From: Sambucus nigra
Taxonomy: Eukaryota > Streptophyta > Magnoliopsida > Dipsacales > Adoxaceae
NCBI GenBank assembly: GCA_949130495.1
Contig: OX422214.1
Coordinates: forward strand, 7,734,046 to 7,798,045
Direction of reading: 5' to 3'
DNA: 64,000 nt
Shown: in pieces, positions 37,051 through 47,796 of the stretch
How the letters are laid out: each line of letters opens with the position of its first letter
Numbering within the stretch: the first letter of the stretch is position 1
Program-made: the position numbers and the translations under genes
The notes under the pieces: model-generated
The model's input: the letters and a program-made list of their open reading frames with translations, nothing else
What the model was told of the DNA's origin: nothing
Database searches by the model: none

Positions 37051-38037
37051 TGAGAAACGTGTGTGCTCGCGTTCAAATGATCAAACCATATATAAAACCC
37101 TTTTAACACAAACAAACCCTAAACATGCAGCAGTATGTGATTGAATAAATAGATAATCTACGTAAGAACATTCAAACACATGCAATTAAGGAAAAATCCC
37201 CCTCAGGGGCAAAACCATTTATTTTCACTATAATTTGTAAGAGAACGGCTTACAATCGGATTACAATGAAAATACAAGTTGACTAAGAATTACCCTCGGG
37301 TATCGGATTCTGTAGTCGCGGCTGGAATTATCCCTTTCCAGTAGGTCTGCAATGAAGAAGAAGAACGGTCTCCTCCACAAGGGTTGAACAAACCAAAGTT
37401 GTGTTCTTGGGCTGCAAAAGGATTCACAAAGGTTTGGCAATGATGTGTGAATCAAAACATGAGTCTTGGGACTCAAAAATATGAAGACTAGATGTATTTG
37501 GACTCTCAAATTCGTCTCCTAAAGTCTTGCAAAACAACTCCCCCGAAGTTGGTATTTATAGGAAAAAATATGAAGAGTCCCACGTTCTTAAAACTCTAAA
37601 ATTCTATCCAGCGTAAAAAAAAAACAGCATTCTTTAAGGAATTTTCTCTATCTTCAAAAGGTCATAACTCCTTCACCGTAGCTCGGATTGAGGTGCCGTT
37701 TTTTCCAGTATCTTCGTTGCGGCGAGCTCTTAAACTTTATAGTTGACCAGACCTCCGAACTATGGATGTGAAATTACGAAAATTCCCTTGAACTCTCCTA
37801 TTGTGCCTTTTTTCACTGTTTTGACTTCCATTGCGTACCACTTGCATTAAGTCCCTAAAATCTTGGAACGTGAAGTCATTGAGGCAGATGTGGGACATAT
37901 TAGTGGAGATAATGCATGCTTGATTCCCGGAATTCGGATAGAGGCCGTCATGTGAGATCGTGAGGAGACGTGCCAAATGTAGCGGCGTACGACATAAATA
38001 AATGAAACATTTCGGACATGTGAAAAATGTCCTTACA
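37051..38037 (-). repeat. E4 5' LTR
   Basis: 987 bp, the partner of 29367-30357. Its outer end is followed by the AACCT duplication and then by E3 LTR sequence (GTTAGGGGTTGATGGG) that is contiguous in the uninterrupted E3 3' LTR at 55480. Confidence 0.93.
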
Positions 38038-38155
38038 AACCTGTTAGGGGTTGATGGGTATTGATGATGAGTTGGTGGGAATTGAATATTAGAGGTTTGT
38101 AGCTTTAAAAATGGTGAAAAACGTTGAAGTTTGTGGAAGAAGACGAACAGTGCAG

Positions 38156-38330
38156 TCTCGCGCGATCTCGCGCGAAGTGGTTCAAACGAGATGGGGATCT
38201 CGCACGAAGTGGTTCAAACGAGATGGAGATCTCGCGCGAAGTCATTCGAGCGAGATGGAATCTTGTGCGAAGCCGCTCGAACGACACATGGAAGTCGTTC
38301 AAATGACAACCCTTCTGGTTCGAGCGACAG
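38156..38330 (+). repeat. CTCGCGCGA / GTTCAAACGA cluster in E3 5' LTR
   Basis: Alternating short words CTCGCGCGA(A), GTTCAAACGAGATGG, GTTCGAGCGA repeated about eight times in 175 bp. The words are partly self-complementary (CGCG, TTCGAGCGA, TTCAAACGA). The 3' LTR copy is at 56945-57120. Once E4 is removed it lies about 440 bp from the donor-like site. Confidence 0.85.
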
Positions 38331-38641
38331 AGGGAATTTTTAGGAATTTTTCTCAAAGTTTAGTTTTGAGTTTCCAGTTTATTGGAGTGAGAAAAACTGC
38401 TAGATAGTAAATTTAAATAAGATGGAATTTCGAGAAAGTATGTGAGAATAAATACTTTAATTATTTCAGTATAAATAGAATGTACCTTGGAGATTACGAG
38501 AGATATAGTAATCTAATTATTTATACTATACATAGTAATGAGGTTAAAATACGTATGGGGAGTATATATGTACGTTGGAGAAAATACCTATAAATTATAA
38601 TAGGATTTGTGTACGCCTACTATGTGAGATTATTATTAAGA

Positions 38642-39000
38642 GCACTAATGGGTGATAACCCAGGGGTGCAAGAACCTTATAGTTAAGCGCACTAATGAGT
38701 GATAACTCGGAGGTGCAGAAACTCTATTGTTAAGTGTACTAATGGGTGATAACCCGAGGGTACAAGGATGATTATTGTTAGGCGCACTAATGGGTGATAA
38801 CTAGGGGGTGCTGGATTAATATTGATAGGTGCATTAATGGTGCTGACCCGGGGATGCAATATTCTATTGTTAGGCACACTAATGGGTGATAACCCGGGGG
38901 TACTGAATTATTATTGATAGGTGCATTAATGGGTGCTAACCCGGGGATGCATGATTTTCTGTATATGTGCACTAATGGGTCTTAACCTAAGGGTGCAGGA
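38642..39000 (+). repeat. Eight-unit stem-loop array in E3 5' LTR
   Basis: Units spaced roughly 45-60 bp have the form outer arm - TAAT - inner arm - 4-nt loop - inner arm - 4 nt - outer arm. Outer arms are GCAC/GTGC, GTAC/GTAC or GCAT/ATGC. Inner arms are GGGT/ACCC or GAGT/ACTC, with loop GATA, GCTA or CTTA. Where one arm changes the partner usually changes too. The 3' LTR copy is at 59762-60117. Confidence 0.9.
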
Positions 39001-39029
39001 TTAGCATATATACATGTATAGGGATGATG

Positions 39030-39032
<3 letters not shown>

Positions 39033-39077
<45 letters not shown>
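39033..39077 (+). repeat. (TA)n tract in E3 5' LTR
   Basis: About 45 bp of TA. The equivalent tract in the E3 3' LTR is the site occupied by the Helitron-like element at 60171-63849. Confidence 0.95.
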
Positions 39078-39078
<1 letters not shown>

Positions 39079-40151
39079 ACTTGTGAATATTGTTACTGTG
39101 TGAAATTAGTAGATTTGGTAATAATAATTATTATTACATCGTACCAAGCGGTCTTATCCTAAGGGTGCAGGATTAGTGTATATATATAGGGCTGATGAGA
39201 CTATATATATGTATGAGTGTACTTGGGTAACTTTCTACTTTGTGAGACTAGTAGATAAAATGAAAATGAGAAGTAAAATGATCTTAGTGAATAAAAGATT
39301 AACCATTCAAACGATGAATAATTAAATTTAGTATGTGATATAAATTATCTGAATAGCGTATTGTATGGGCGATACGGGAATACTACTAGTGATCATAGTT
39401 AGTATTAGTATGATTTCTGACTAGTTAGACTGGGAGGTATAACTAGGGGGAGATTAGATGTACGCTAGGCGTGCACAATAGACGAGAGGTGAGAAACTCA
39501 TGTGAGAGTTCGATAACTAACATGAGTATAAGACTTGTTTTAAGAACCAGTTTTAAATACTTGCTAAATCATTTTTACACATCGGGCTCCGACCCGTTTC
39601 TTGTATCTCTTCTCTCTTTTGCTATATATATGTATTATATCAGGTGGTCAGCCACAGGAGTATCAGATTTAGAGATTTGGATTGCTTGACATGCTGCAGC
39701 TGTTGTGGGAGCTATAGGTCCTTGCAGTAAACACATCTATCCTTTCCATTAAGTTTTATCTAGACTTCTTGTTCAGGGTATATTTCGCCCACTTCTAGTT
39801 CTTCCATCAGAGATTTTGTATTCAGTTTATTATATGGTTTGGACTTTTGAACTGAGAGTTTTACTCAGTATTATTTATTGCAGTACTTGATTCATGTTCA
39901 GTATTTATTTACATTCCTATGTGTGGTGAATGGTTTATATTTTAAGATGGAAAGAAATGGATTTACTTGGTTTTATTATGGTTGGAAATGTTTTGACACC
40001 TAGCTTAATTTTATATTAGGTGATTAATATGTAAAAAAAAAACCAAAAAAAAAGTTTTTTGACAGTGATGCTAAGAATGAACCAACTGAATATCCTATTT
40101 TAAATTGCTAGATGACTGATCACCCTATATTTAATTGGGCGGGGTGTCACA

Positions 40152-43100
40152 GGTGGTATCAGAGCATCAGGTTCTAGTGTCCTTAGGATCTGTGTGGCTT
40201 ATTACGTTTCAGCGTATCGTTCTTTGATGTAGAGCCTTATGATAGGATTGTTGTGTTCCCTTACGTATGCGACTTACATTCTCCTGCTATAAATTAGAAT
40301 GGATATGACTCATTAAACGGAATTTAGTGTGATTCGAACGCCGAACATGTTAGAATGACCTGCGAGGGTCGTAAGAAGAACCGCGAGAAAAGAGGCTCAA
40401 CAAAAGACATAGAGTAATCAGGTAAGATGATTGGGATAAAAATCACCACGAGAATTACTTAAACTAGAGATAGTAAAATCGTCACTCGGGAGATGTGGGT
40501 TCCCAGGACACAGTCATAGATAACGGTGGAGTGAATTTAGGGCCACCTAGCATATTCGATAAAGGGGAAATCAGAGAAGCTCTTTTGAAAACCCAATGGT
40601 GAAGACGCGGAGAACAAAATGAAGAAGTGTAACAGACCAACGGAAGTAGAAAATTCGAAAGCAATTGTGTAGAGTGGGGCATGACGGCACTCATAATTAA
40701 ATTTGGAATTAAAAGCTATAGCTCTTAGGAGCATCGTGTAGTGATTAGAGGCAATCACCATATATGAAGAAGTGTGTTTGAAATTTAGAGAGAAATTTGG
40801 GTACGATTTGATCGTGAGGTCTTCCATTCGATGTGATAAAAAATGTGAGTGAAATTTTGATGTTTAAAACGATGGGTAAGATAGAAACCGATCATGAGAG
40901 AGGTTGAATTGCATAATGAACTTCGTACCTACAGAGGGGTATAAATTATCCAAAGGGTTTATAGTTGATAAAGGACCCATGAGTAGAATACCAGTATGGA
41001 TGAGAAATCCATCTAGGATGACTAATGTTGATGTCATCAAAGTTATATGGTTGCTAGTGATTGCTGTCCTTCCAAGAGAAGGAAGTAAAGAGGGTTAACG
41101 AACCTGCTGAAGAGCAGAAACTGAATTTAACGGTGTTAGTGAAACCCCCACATGAGAGTATACCAAATAGGGAACTCAGTTAGATGATGTTAAGTTATTA
41201 ACTTCAAGAGGACGATGAAGTCAATCAGGCTGTAGAGGCCAACCATAGTTCCTGATAGCTAGCGTAGCTAAAGGGACAGTGGAAGAATAATTGTGAGTTG
41301 AGACTGTCGGTCCGAGAGAAGGACGTTACCAAAATGGTCAGTGGGACCAGTGATGGGAAATAGTTCATGAAGTTTTCCTTATGTAAAGGAAATAGAACTA
41401 CAAGTGTTGGATGCGTCCACAATTGAGAAACGAAAGCGAAGAGATTAGAAATGGTAAACCGTGCCAGTTAGGCATAACGACTGGAGCAGCGAGACTTCCA
41501 GCGAAAGAATTTGGGGTCAAGAGAACTAGGCACAGGAAATTTATAACCCGAGAATGACGAGTTCAGGCTGAACCACTAGAATCCTCGTTAATAGTAGCAT
41601 ACAGTATGTCAGAGTCTATGGGACTCGAGATGTAAACGGGAGTTTAATAAAGCTATAATTGAGGCCTGGAGAGCTTGGGCCAACGTTTTAATAATGGGAA
41701 CGAAATCCATAAGAAGGAATAAATTGTCCGTGATGAAAGAGGACAACTATAGGATGAAATCCTAGGATGTATGACGATTGCAGATGTTCATGGGTCGTGA
41801 TGGCAGCCACGTGCTAAGACCCTATGATTTGGCGAGACGGGTGAGGTTTTGCTTCTTCCTTGTGACTAAGGGATAGATTCTAGTGACATGGGTGTGCCAC
41901 AACTTTTATGTAAATTGAAAACCCTAAACTTCGCGTGCGGGTCGAGTTTAGTGGGAACGTTAGTTTTAATAGTCTTGTTACAAACGTGTTTCTCGTAGTT
42001 AGCAGGGCATTTTGATGATTGCTCGTGAGGGAACCGGGCGGGCCTTAAGAATATGTTTTGTTATTATAATTAACTACCGCATTGAGTCTGCTTTAGTAGA
42101 GTTTATTATGGTAATGTGTAGTGATTAATTACCGTATGGTTAAATGATAATATAAATATATTGATATGACTGTCGTGTCGGATACTCCGGAAGGGGTGGT
42201 CTTAGTTTTGTGCGGCGCCACCTGAAATAGGGTTGGGCCCAGATATGAGTATATATGAAACTTTCATGGTATTATAGACCTCAACGATTATAGCGTCTAA
42301 TTATATGTGATTTTCGAGCATAGGAATTTATTTGTCTGTTAAGACTTAGAATACATTGTGTTCTTATCGAGCAGCGAAATATGGCTCGTTAGATATCTAT
42401 AGCGCCAAGTACTTGGGAAAGTGTGGGCTCCATGCTTCATGTTAGATTTTTAGGGACATGAGAGTGGACAAGTAAAATTTTATATCACAATACGTAGATT
42501 GTGGGAAAGTACATAGTAGGTACTGAAGGTCGTACAAACCTCAACAACCGGCTAGGTTAGATAGTAGTGTATCGGGGGGGTTCCTTGTTTGGATTTCACT
42601 TTGTGAGACATCCCACGCATGAAACTAGAGAACGTTGGGAGTTGGAGAGAAGTTTGGTCGATAGTACATAAGTTTTGTATGTTGGTTATTGTACCTATAG
42701 GAGGATATAATTGAGAGTTAATAATTCGTTTATGACTTAAGGCCAATAGAGTTGCCTAGTATCAGTATCATTCTGAATAGAGAAATGATACCATTGAAAG
42801 ATTGATTAAGTTATGGTTAGTGGGGCAGTTGAGTGCACCCCTACCACATCAGCATACCGATTGTGCAAGAATTTAAGTAAGAAAATTTTATGTTTTTTGT
42901 ATAATGATGTGTGAGGTATAGGGTGTATGGGTGCCCTAAGGGATTGAATCAGGTAGTGAATTGTAATTAGCATGTGAATTCGATAACATGTAGTCGGGTA
43001 AGCCGGAGCTTATTCACGACGTTTTGTCAGAGACTTACGTTTCAAGATAAATTGAAATTTATTCAAGAAAGACAAGATGTGTCAGAATACAAACAATAGT

Positions 43101-43944
43101 GTTGATGGGTTTAATGTAGAGTAACCTTCAAAGTTAGTCTGTAGTGGGTCACCTAACTATTAGAAAAAGGGCGGACAATTCAAAACCGGTAGGGCCTTCT
43201 TCCACTAGAGAATGGAAGAGTATTCCCAAGGATATTCTCATGTAGTTGAGATGGTGAGATTATAAGTACTAAAATGCGATTGAGTACGGAATAATACCTA
43301 CAGAGGAATGGTCAGGACAAGCGGTCTAATCGGATGCGGGAGAGGAAATTTTATGTGAACCCTGAGATCTTAGGGGAGGACGAGAGTAGTACCTTCCACT
43401 AGTGGAGTTTGTGTCCAAATAACTCCTGTAAGTTCACGTTCGAGTAGAGTGCCAGTAAAAGTATGGCATAGTAAACTTGGTTGTTGTCCTACTTGATAGT
43501 TAAAGGTGGGAGACCATTTATTATTACAAATGTCGGAGAAAAATTGATAGTATCGTATATATTGTGTGTGAAATGTATATTGCACAGTGAATTTACTTGT
43601 ATGAACGACACGAGACGAAGTCGTATGTATATGAAAAGAGGATATATCTACTCAGGTGTAAATAGTAGAAGGCTAGATAGTGAATATCTAAAACATTGTT
43701 GAAGTAGTGAAACTTAAGCAGAAAGGCTTGGGAAGAGCCTATATGACAGGGTAACCTGGAGTTTAAAGCAAGTACATGTTAAGTGTTCATTATTAAGGGT
43801 ATTCGATAGCGGACTATATGGGTGGTACGGAGTAGCTTACTTGTGAGCGTCGGGATGCGATGCGCAATATTTTTACAGCATTGTCTGTACCTGGTATACT
43901 TTTTCCGAATTTCAGGACGAAATTCCGTTGTAAGGGGGGAAGTA
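40152..43944 (+). pseudogene. E3 interior with traces of gag and integrase
   Basis: Primer site TGGTATCAGAGC at 40154-40165, followed by a leader similar to E1 and E2. Open frames are gone, but homology to E5 can be read in places: an EIWVRFDR-like gag trace near 40796-40822; an integrase trace near 43385-43480, where TACCTTCCACTAGTGGAG parallels the LPLVEFAYNNSY segment of E5 at 51640-51700; and a chromodomain-end trace near 43835-43900 before the polypurine tract GTAAGGGGGGAAGTA (43930-43944). The rest is unrecognisable. Too decayed to encode anything. Confidence 0.75.
42563..42623 (+). repeat. Conserved G-run module, copy in E3 interior
   Basis: ATAGTAGTGTATCGGGGGGG, TTCCTTGTTTGGATTTCACT, TTGTGAGACATCCCACGCAT in order. 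Well conserved although the surrounding E3 interior is heavily decayed. Similarity continues downstream with a GTTGGGAGTTGGAGAGAAG segment also seen in the E2 LTR copy. Confidence 0.8.
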
Positions 43945-44819
43945 TGCAACACCCCGTATTTTTGATGATTTAAATAATTAAGTGATTAATTATTATTATG
44001 GGAATAAATATGCGATTAATTATTGTTGTTGGATTAATTAAATTAAAATGTGAGAAATTAATTTGTTATTAATCCGGATTAAAATAATTATTAACTAGCG
44101 TGCCAAGGGTTAATACTTATTGTTGTGAACTATTGAATATTACTGTGTGATATGTAATATGGAATTATGATATTTGATAAATTGTCGGAAGTGAGAAATA
44201 CAATAGTTTGGTAATTTAAGTCTGACACGCGTGTGAGTCGTGTCGGGACTAATTGAATGGAATAAAAAGAGAAATTATTTATATTAACTTGTATGGTCAT
44301 TTCGAGTGTTCCATTGAGTCCGGGAGGGTCGAGACAGTCAAAATAGTATACCCGAGTGTTTAGTTTGGGTCCCGGGGCGATTTTAGGCCTAACCGGCACC
44401 CCGAGAGGGCATTATGGTAAATTGTATTTTTGGGCTAAATTAATGGACGAAAATTAAGAGTAATTATATATGCCTAGGGAATTCCATTAGGGTTAATAGG
44501 TTACACAAATCAAGAACGGCCATGGAGGGTGTGAGGGAGAACCAATTTCCAAGAGAGAAGGCTCATTCGGCATCACCTTGCACAACCGTGACCACCGACG
44601 CGTAGATCGCGAAGAGAGGAACGCGTATATGCCAACATCACCAATGGATCAGACCGTCATATTTGAGGCAAGTGTTTATTACTTGCTTTCTTTTAGCAAT
44701 AATCATGCTTATGTTAGTCTAGGAGGAATTAATCATGATTTATATATTAATTGGGTGAAAATTGGAGATTTAAATTATGATTAAGGATTGGTTTAATTAG
44801 TGGTTGGAATTCATTCATG
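43945..44819 (+). repeat. E3 3' LTR, first piece
   Basis: Starts TGCAACACCCCGTATTTTTG (the first variable base differs from the 5' LTR, TGTAAC) and aligns with 28313-29190. It includes the donor-like GAG|GCAAGTG at 44666-44674. It ends with TCATG, the target site of E5. Confidence 0.9.
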
Positions 44820-45477
44820 TGTAATACCCCGTATTTTTTTGTGATATTTATTTATGGGATTAATTGAATTAAATGAGTATTAATTGGAAATTAATCCGGA
44901 TAAAAATACTAGCGAGATGCGAGTTGGTATTTGATATTAATGAGTATATATGGCTATATATGATTATTGAACTATGAAACTTGTCGTGAGATTGAAATAC
45001 GGCAATTTGGAAATTTTGTTGAGACGCGTGTGACAGTCGCGTCAGGAATAAATTTATTTTAATTAAAAAGTGAATTTTATTTCTATTAACCGTATGGTCG
45101 TTTTGAGTGCGCCAACGTGTCCGGAAGGGTCGATATAGTCAGAAAACACTAGCCAGGGGTTTAGTTTGGGTCCCCGGGCATTTTTAGGCCATACCGGCAA
45201 CGTATAAGGGTAGTTTGGTAATTTTGGATTTTTGGGAATTAAAACCCACGAAAATTAGGAATTAATATCTGATTTAGCAATTACCCACTAAACCCACTAA
45301 GAACCTAATAGGCTACGGAGGTTATTGAAATTAGTTCGAAAAGAGTTCCTAAGGCAAACCCTAGCCACCATTGTCACTTTGGAGAAGAAGGCTTGTAGAG
45401 AGAGAAGAGAGGAGAATTCTGCAGAGAGAGAGAGAACACTTCATCAGATCGACATCAAAATCAGAGATACACATAAG

Positions 45478-47217
45478 GCAAGTGGTTTAATTTCGTTTAT
45501 TACAAAGAATGTTTCTTCCATGCGTAGGAAATTGACAGAATTTGTATTGTTCTTGGGCGTTTGATAAAAACCCATTAATTGGAATTAGAACTTTATATTT
45601 TGATGAAAGGATTGCATGTAGAATTGTGTTAGGAGGAATATTCTGATGGAAATACACCTTGTTCATAACAAAAACGGATTTAATTATACCCATTGGTGAC
45701 TTTAAAATTTTAGGGTTCATGTTCATGTGATTTGGGGATAAATGGAGGGATTTGATGATTCAATGACGTTTAGGAAGAATTGGCTCTATATAAACGTTAA
45801 TATATGACCTAAGTATGTTTAGGATTGATTAGAACCCATGTACAATTGTTGGTTTGATGTTTAGAGGAGATTAGAGGTGAAGAAAAGTTGAAAAAACGAG
45901 TTAAGGAAAATCTGGGCTCGAATCTGGCCACTCGTTAGAAGACCTGCCCAGGTCGTTCGAACGAGCTTCTAACGAGTTGACCTTTGACTTCTAACGAGGG
46001 TGATGTTCGTTTGATGACTTCGTTCGAACGATACCTCGTTAGAAAGCCCACTTCGTTCGAACGAACTCTCGTTCGAACAGCCTCGTTCGAACGAGACTTC
46101 TAACGAGCTGACAGTTTGGGCTTTTTAGACTGTTTTGATCCCGAGTGTCCCATAACCTTGGTTATATGTAGAGATAACACTTCCTTGTGGATTAATTGAT
46201 ATATTTGGGATATTTGGGATATAATGAGTAGTAAAACCTAGAAGTGTAGTTTGAATCTAAGGGAAATTATGAAGTAGGACGTGAGTGTCTATTACGATGC
46301 GAGAACTATTGACGGCCTAAATTATTATATTAACCGGGAACATATAAATTGTGTAGCATTATATGTCGGTACGAGAATGAGATGTGTACTAAAAATAAAT
46401 TATGGTGATTACTAAGATGTGTGCATACTTAGTATATGTATTGATTTTATGTGTATGACATACCTACCATACTTGCTATCACAGGAGGTTTACGTTCGCT
46501 TAGGGCCCTCTAATCCTTGTGTTGCCCGGATTTAGACTGGTACCTCGATGAACATAGGTCAGAGAAGGACTTATTGGGATGTTAATAAGTCTGCTGATCG
46601 TGGGAGCGCAGGTATGTGCGTGACCCATGTGATGTGACTGTGTTCGCCTCCATTGTTTGTGATTGTTGTTATCTGAGAACGATTCCTGAGAGATTCGGAA
46701 TGCGTGATCCTTATGTACATGATGTACCGGGATGGATAGCAGAGTATGTGTGCACCGCAGCTTAGTCTCGGGGTGCTTGTATTGTATATTTATGATGTGA
46801 GTAATATACACTTAATTAATGGGAACTTTCATGTTGGTATTGTGAATATAATTATGGTAATGTTTTGAGAAAACATAACGGGTTAATCGATAGTGAATTG
46901 TATTACTAATTGAGAATCTGAGTTTAAGTAAAGCCCTCTATTTAATTGATAACGCTAGAATGTAATATGGGAATCAAGTAGTAAGGGGTAGAACTTATTA
47001 CGGTTTGGTTAGATATGTATGTTATTTAGATGGGTACGGTACGTTAGGAGTGCACATGTAGTCGAGAGGTGAGAATTTCATGTGAGTGCACGTCCTAACA
47101 TGTATTTTGCATTTAATGTTTTAATGTTATTACAACACTTGCTGTTTTTAAAATGATTTCCACTTTCGGGCTCTGACCCATTTGCTTTCAAATCTATTTT
47201 TGTAAAAACCATTTTAG
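45478..47217 (+). other. Putative leader intron of E5 5' LTR (GC-AG)
   Basis: Donor ACATAAG|GCAAGTGGTTTAAT, preceded by a GAGAGAGA-rich leader-like block (45390-45435). Late block: ACACTTGCTGTTTT, CGGGCTCTGACCC, then ACCATTTTAG|GTGCCCAGAC. Length 1,740 bp; the 3' LTR equivalent is 53036-54775. Inferred. Confidence 0.4.
45931..46115 (+). repeat. TTCGAACG / CGTTAGAAG palindrome cluster in E5 5' LTR
   Basis: Six TCGTTCGAACGA-type words alternate with CTCGTTAGAAG and its inverse complement CTTCTAACGAG in about 185 bp. The words can therefore pair both with themselves and with each other. The 3' LTR copy is at 53489-53673. Confidence 0.9.
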
Positions 47218-47735
47218 GTGCCCAGACACAAGGACACCATGCTTAGGATCTCATTCAGGTGACGAGCTGTAGCTGTTTGTGGAAGTTACAGGACTTTGCT
47301 TGTAGACGCTTCATCTATCTTGACTCTATATTCAGCATTTATCAGTTGTAGGGCATGTCGCCCATTTCTTTTAGAGACATTTCATTTATTTCAGTTATTC
47401 AGACTTCTGGCATGTAATTAATTCAGGATTTAGACTTGTCATATTATTTTCAGTTGTGGGATTGTTGTGAGGAGTTTTCCTCCGGACTTATTACTATTTG
47501 TTGGTTATTTCATTACTTCGTTATGGTGAATGGATTATGTTGTTCTTCCATTATTCTTTTATTGCATGTTAACCAGACTTAAATTAAAATTTGGCAACTT
47601 ACTTTTTAAATACTAGGTGGTTAGTAATTATTAAAATGTTTTCGACAGTGATGCTATTAACTGAACCAACTTGGCATTTTGTATTGATTTAATAAAGGAG
47701 TAGCTACCCGGTATTTAATTAGTCGGGGTATCACA

Positions 47736-47796
47736 TCATGTATGTATAGGATTAATCATGGGATTGGATTATATATTGATCAACGAATCTGGGTTG
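47736..47796 (+). repeat. Duplicated target flank inside E5
   Basis: 61 bp identical, except one base, to 55294-55354, the sequence right of E5. It starts with TCATG and ends at GGGTTG, where gag sequence begins abruptly. Confidence 0.95.

Larger units (their letters stand above)
29367..38037 (-). mobile_element. E4: SIRE-type Ty1/copia retrotransposon, minus strand
   Basis: An 8,671-bp element with 5-bp duplications AACCT (29362-29366 and 38038-38042) and LTRs of 991 and 987 bp. On the minus strand: 5' LTR, initiator-Met-type primer site, one gag-pol frame, a 1.5-kb spacer with several C-run (polypurine) tracts, 3' LTR. By eye the LTRs differ at about a dozen positions, so the insertion is fairly recent. 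A long gag with a coiled coil, and multiple polypurine tracts before the 3' LTR, are features I associate with the SIRE/Sirevirus lineage. The copia domain order (integrase before RT) is clear. Confidence 0.93.
29036..39643 (+). other. Putative leader intron of E3 5' LTR (GC-AG), holding E4
   Basis: Donor ATTCGAG|GCAAGTGTTTATT. Branch-like CTTGCTAAATCATTTTTAC near 39560, block CGGGCTCCGACCCG (a perfect 4-bp stem-loop), acceptor GTATTATATCAG|GTGGTC. The E3 3' LTR has the same donor at 44668. Without E4 the span is about 1.9 kb. Inferred. Confidence 0.4.
28313..40151 (+). repeat. E3 5' LTR (interrupted by E4)
   Basis: Starts TGTAACACCCCGTATTTTTG and ends GGCGGGGTGTCACA. Without E4 it is about 3.16 kb. 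Pieces are 28313-29366 and 38038-40151. It contains a donor-like GAG|GCAAGTG, a CTCGCGCGA/TTCAAACGA palindrome cluster (38156-38330), an eight-unit stem-loop array (38642-39000), a (TA)n tract and the acceptor-like block (39641-39650). Confidence 0.9.
44820..47735 (+). repeat. E5 5' LTR (flanked on both sides by TCATG)
   Basis: 2,916 bp, TGTAATACCCCG ... CGGGGTATCACA. It looks like a solo LTR because the target duplication and downstream flank follow it directly. Contains the donor-like site at 45478, a TTCGAACG palindrome cluster at 45931-46115 and the acceptor-like AG at 47216-47217. Confidence 0.95.

Noticed and set aside
38111..38407. 98-codon frame with VVQTRWGSR-type repeats
   Set aside because: A by-product of the CTCGCGCGA/GTTCAAACGA cluster; the 3' LTR copy does not keep the same frame.
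45325..45564. 79-codon frame (MKLVRKEFLRQTL...), duplicated at 52883-53122
   Set aside because: It lies in the LTR leader-like region and crosses the donor-like site. The two LTR copies are identical only because the LTRs are young. A short leader ORF is possible but unsupported.
46500..46811. 103-codon minus-strand frame in the E5 LTRs (also 54058-54369)
   Set aside because: No homology that I recognise, antisense to the element; open by chance and copied with the LTR.
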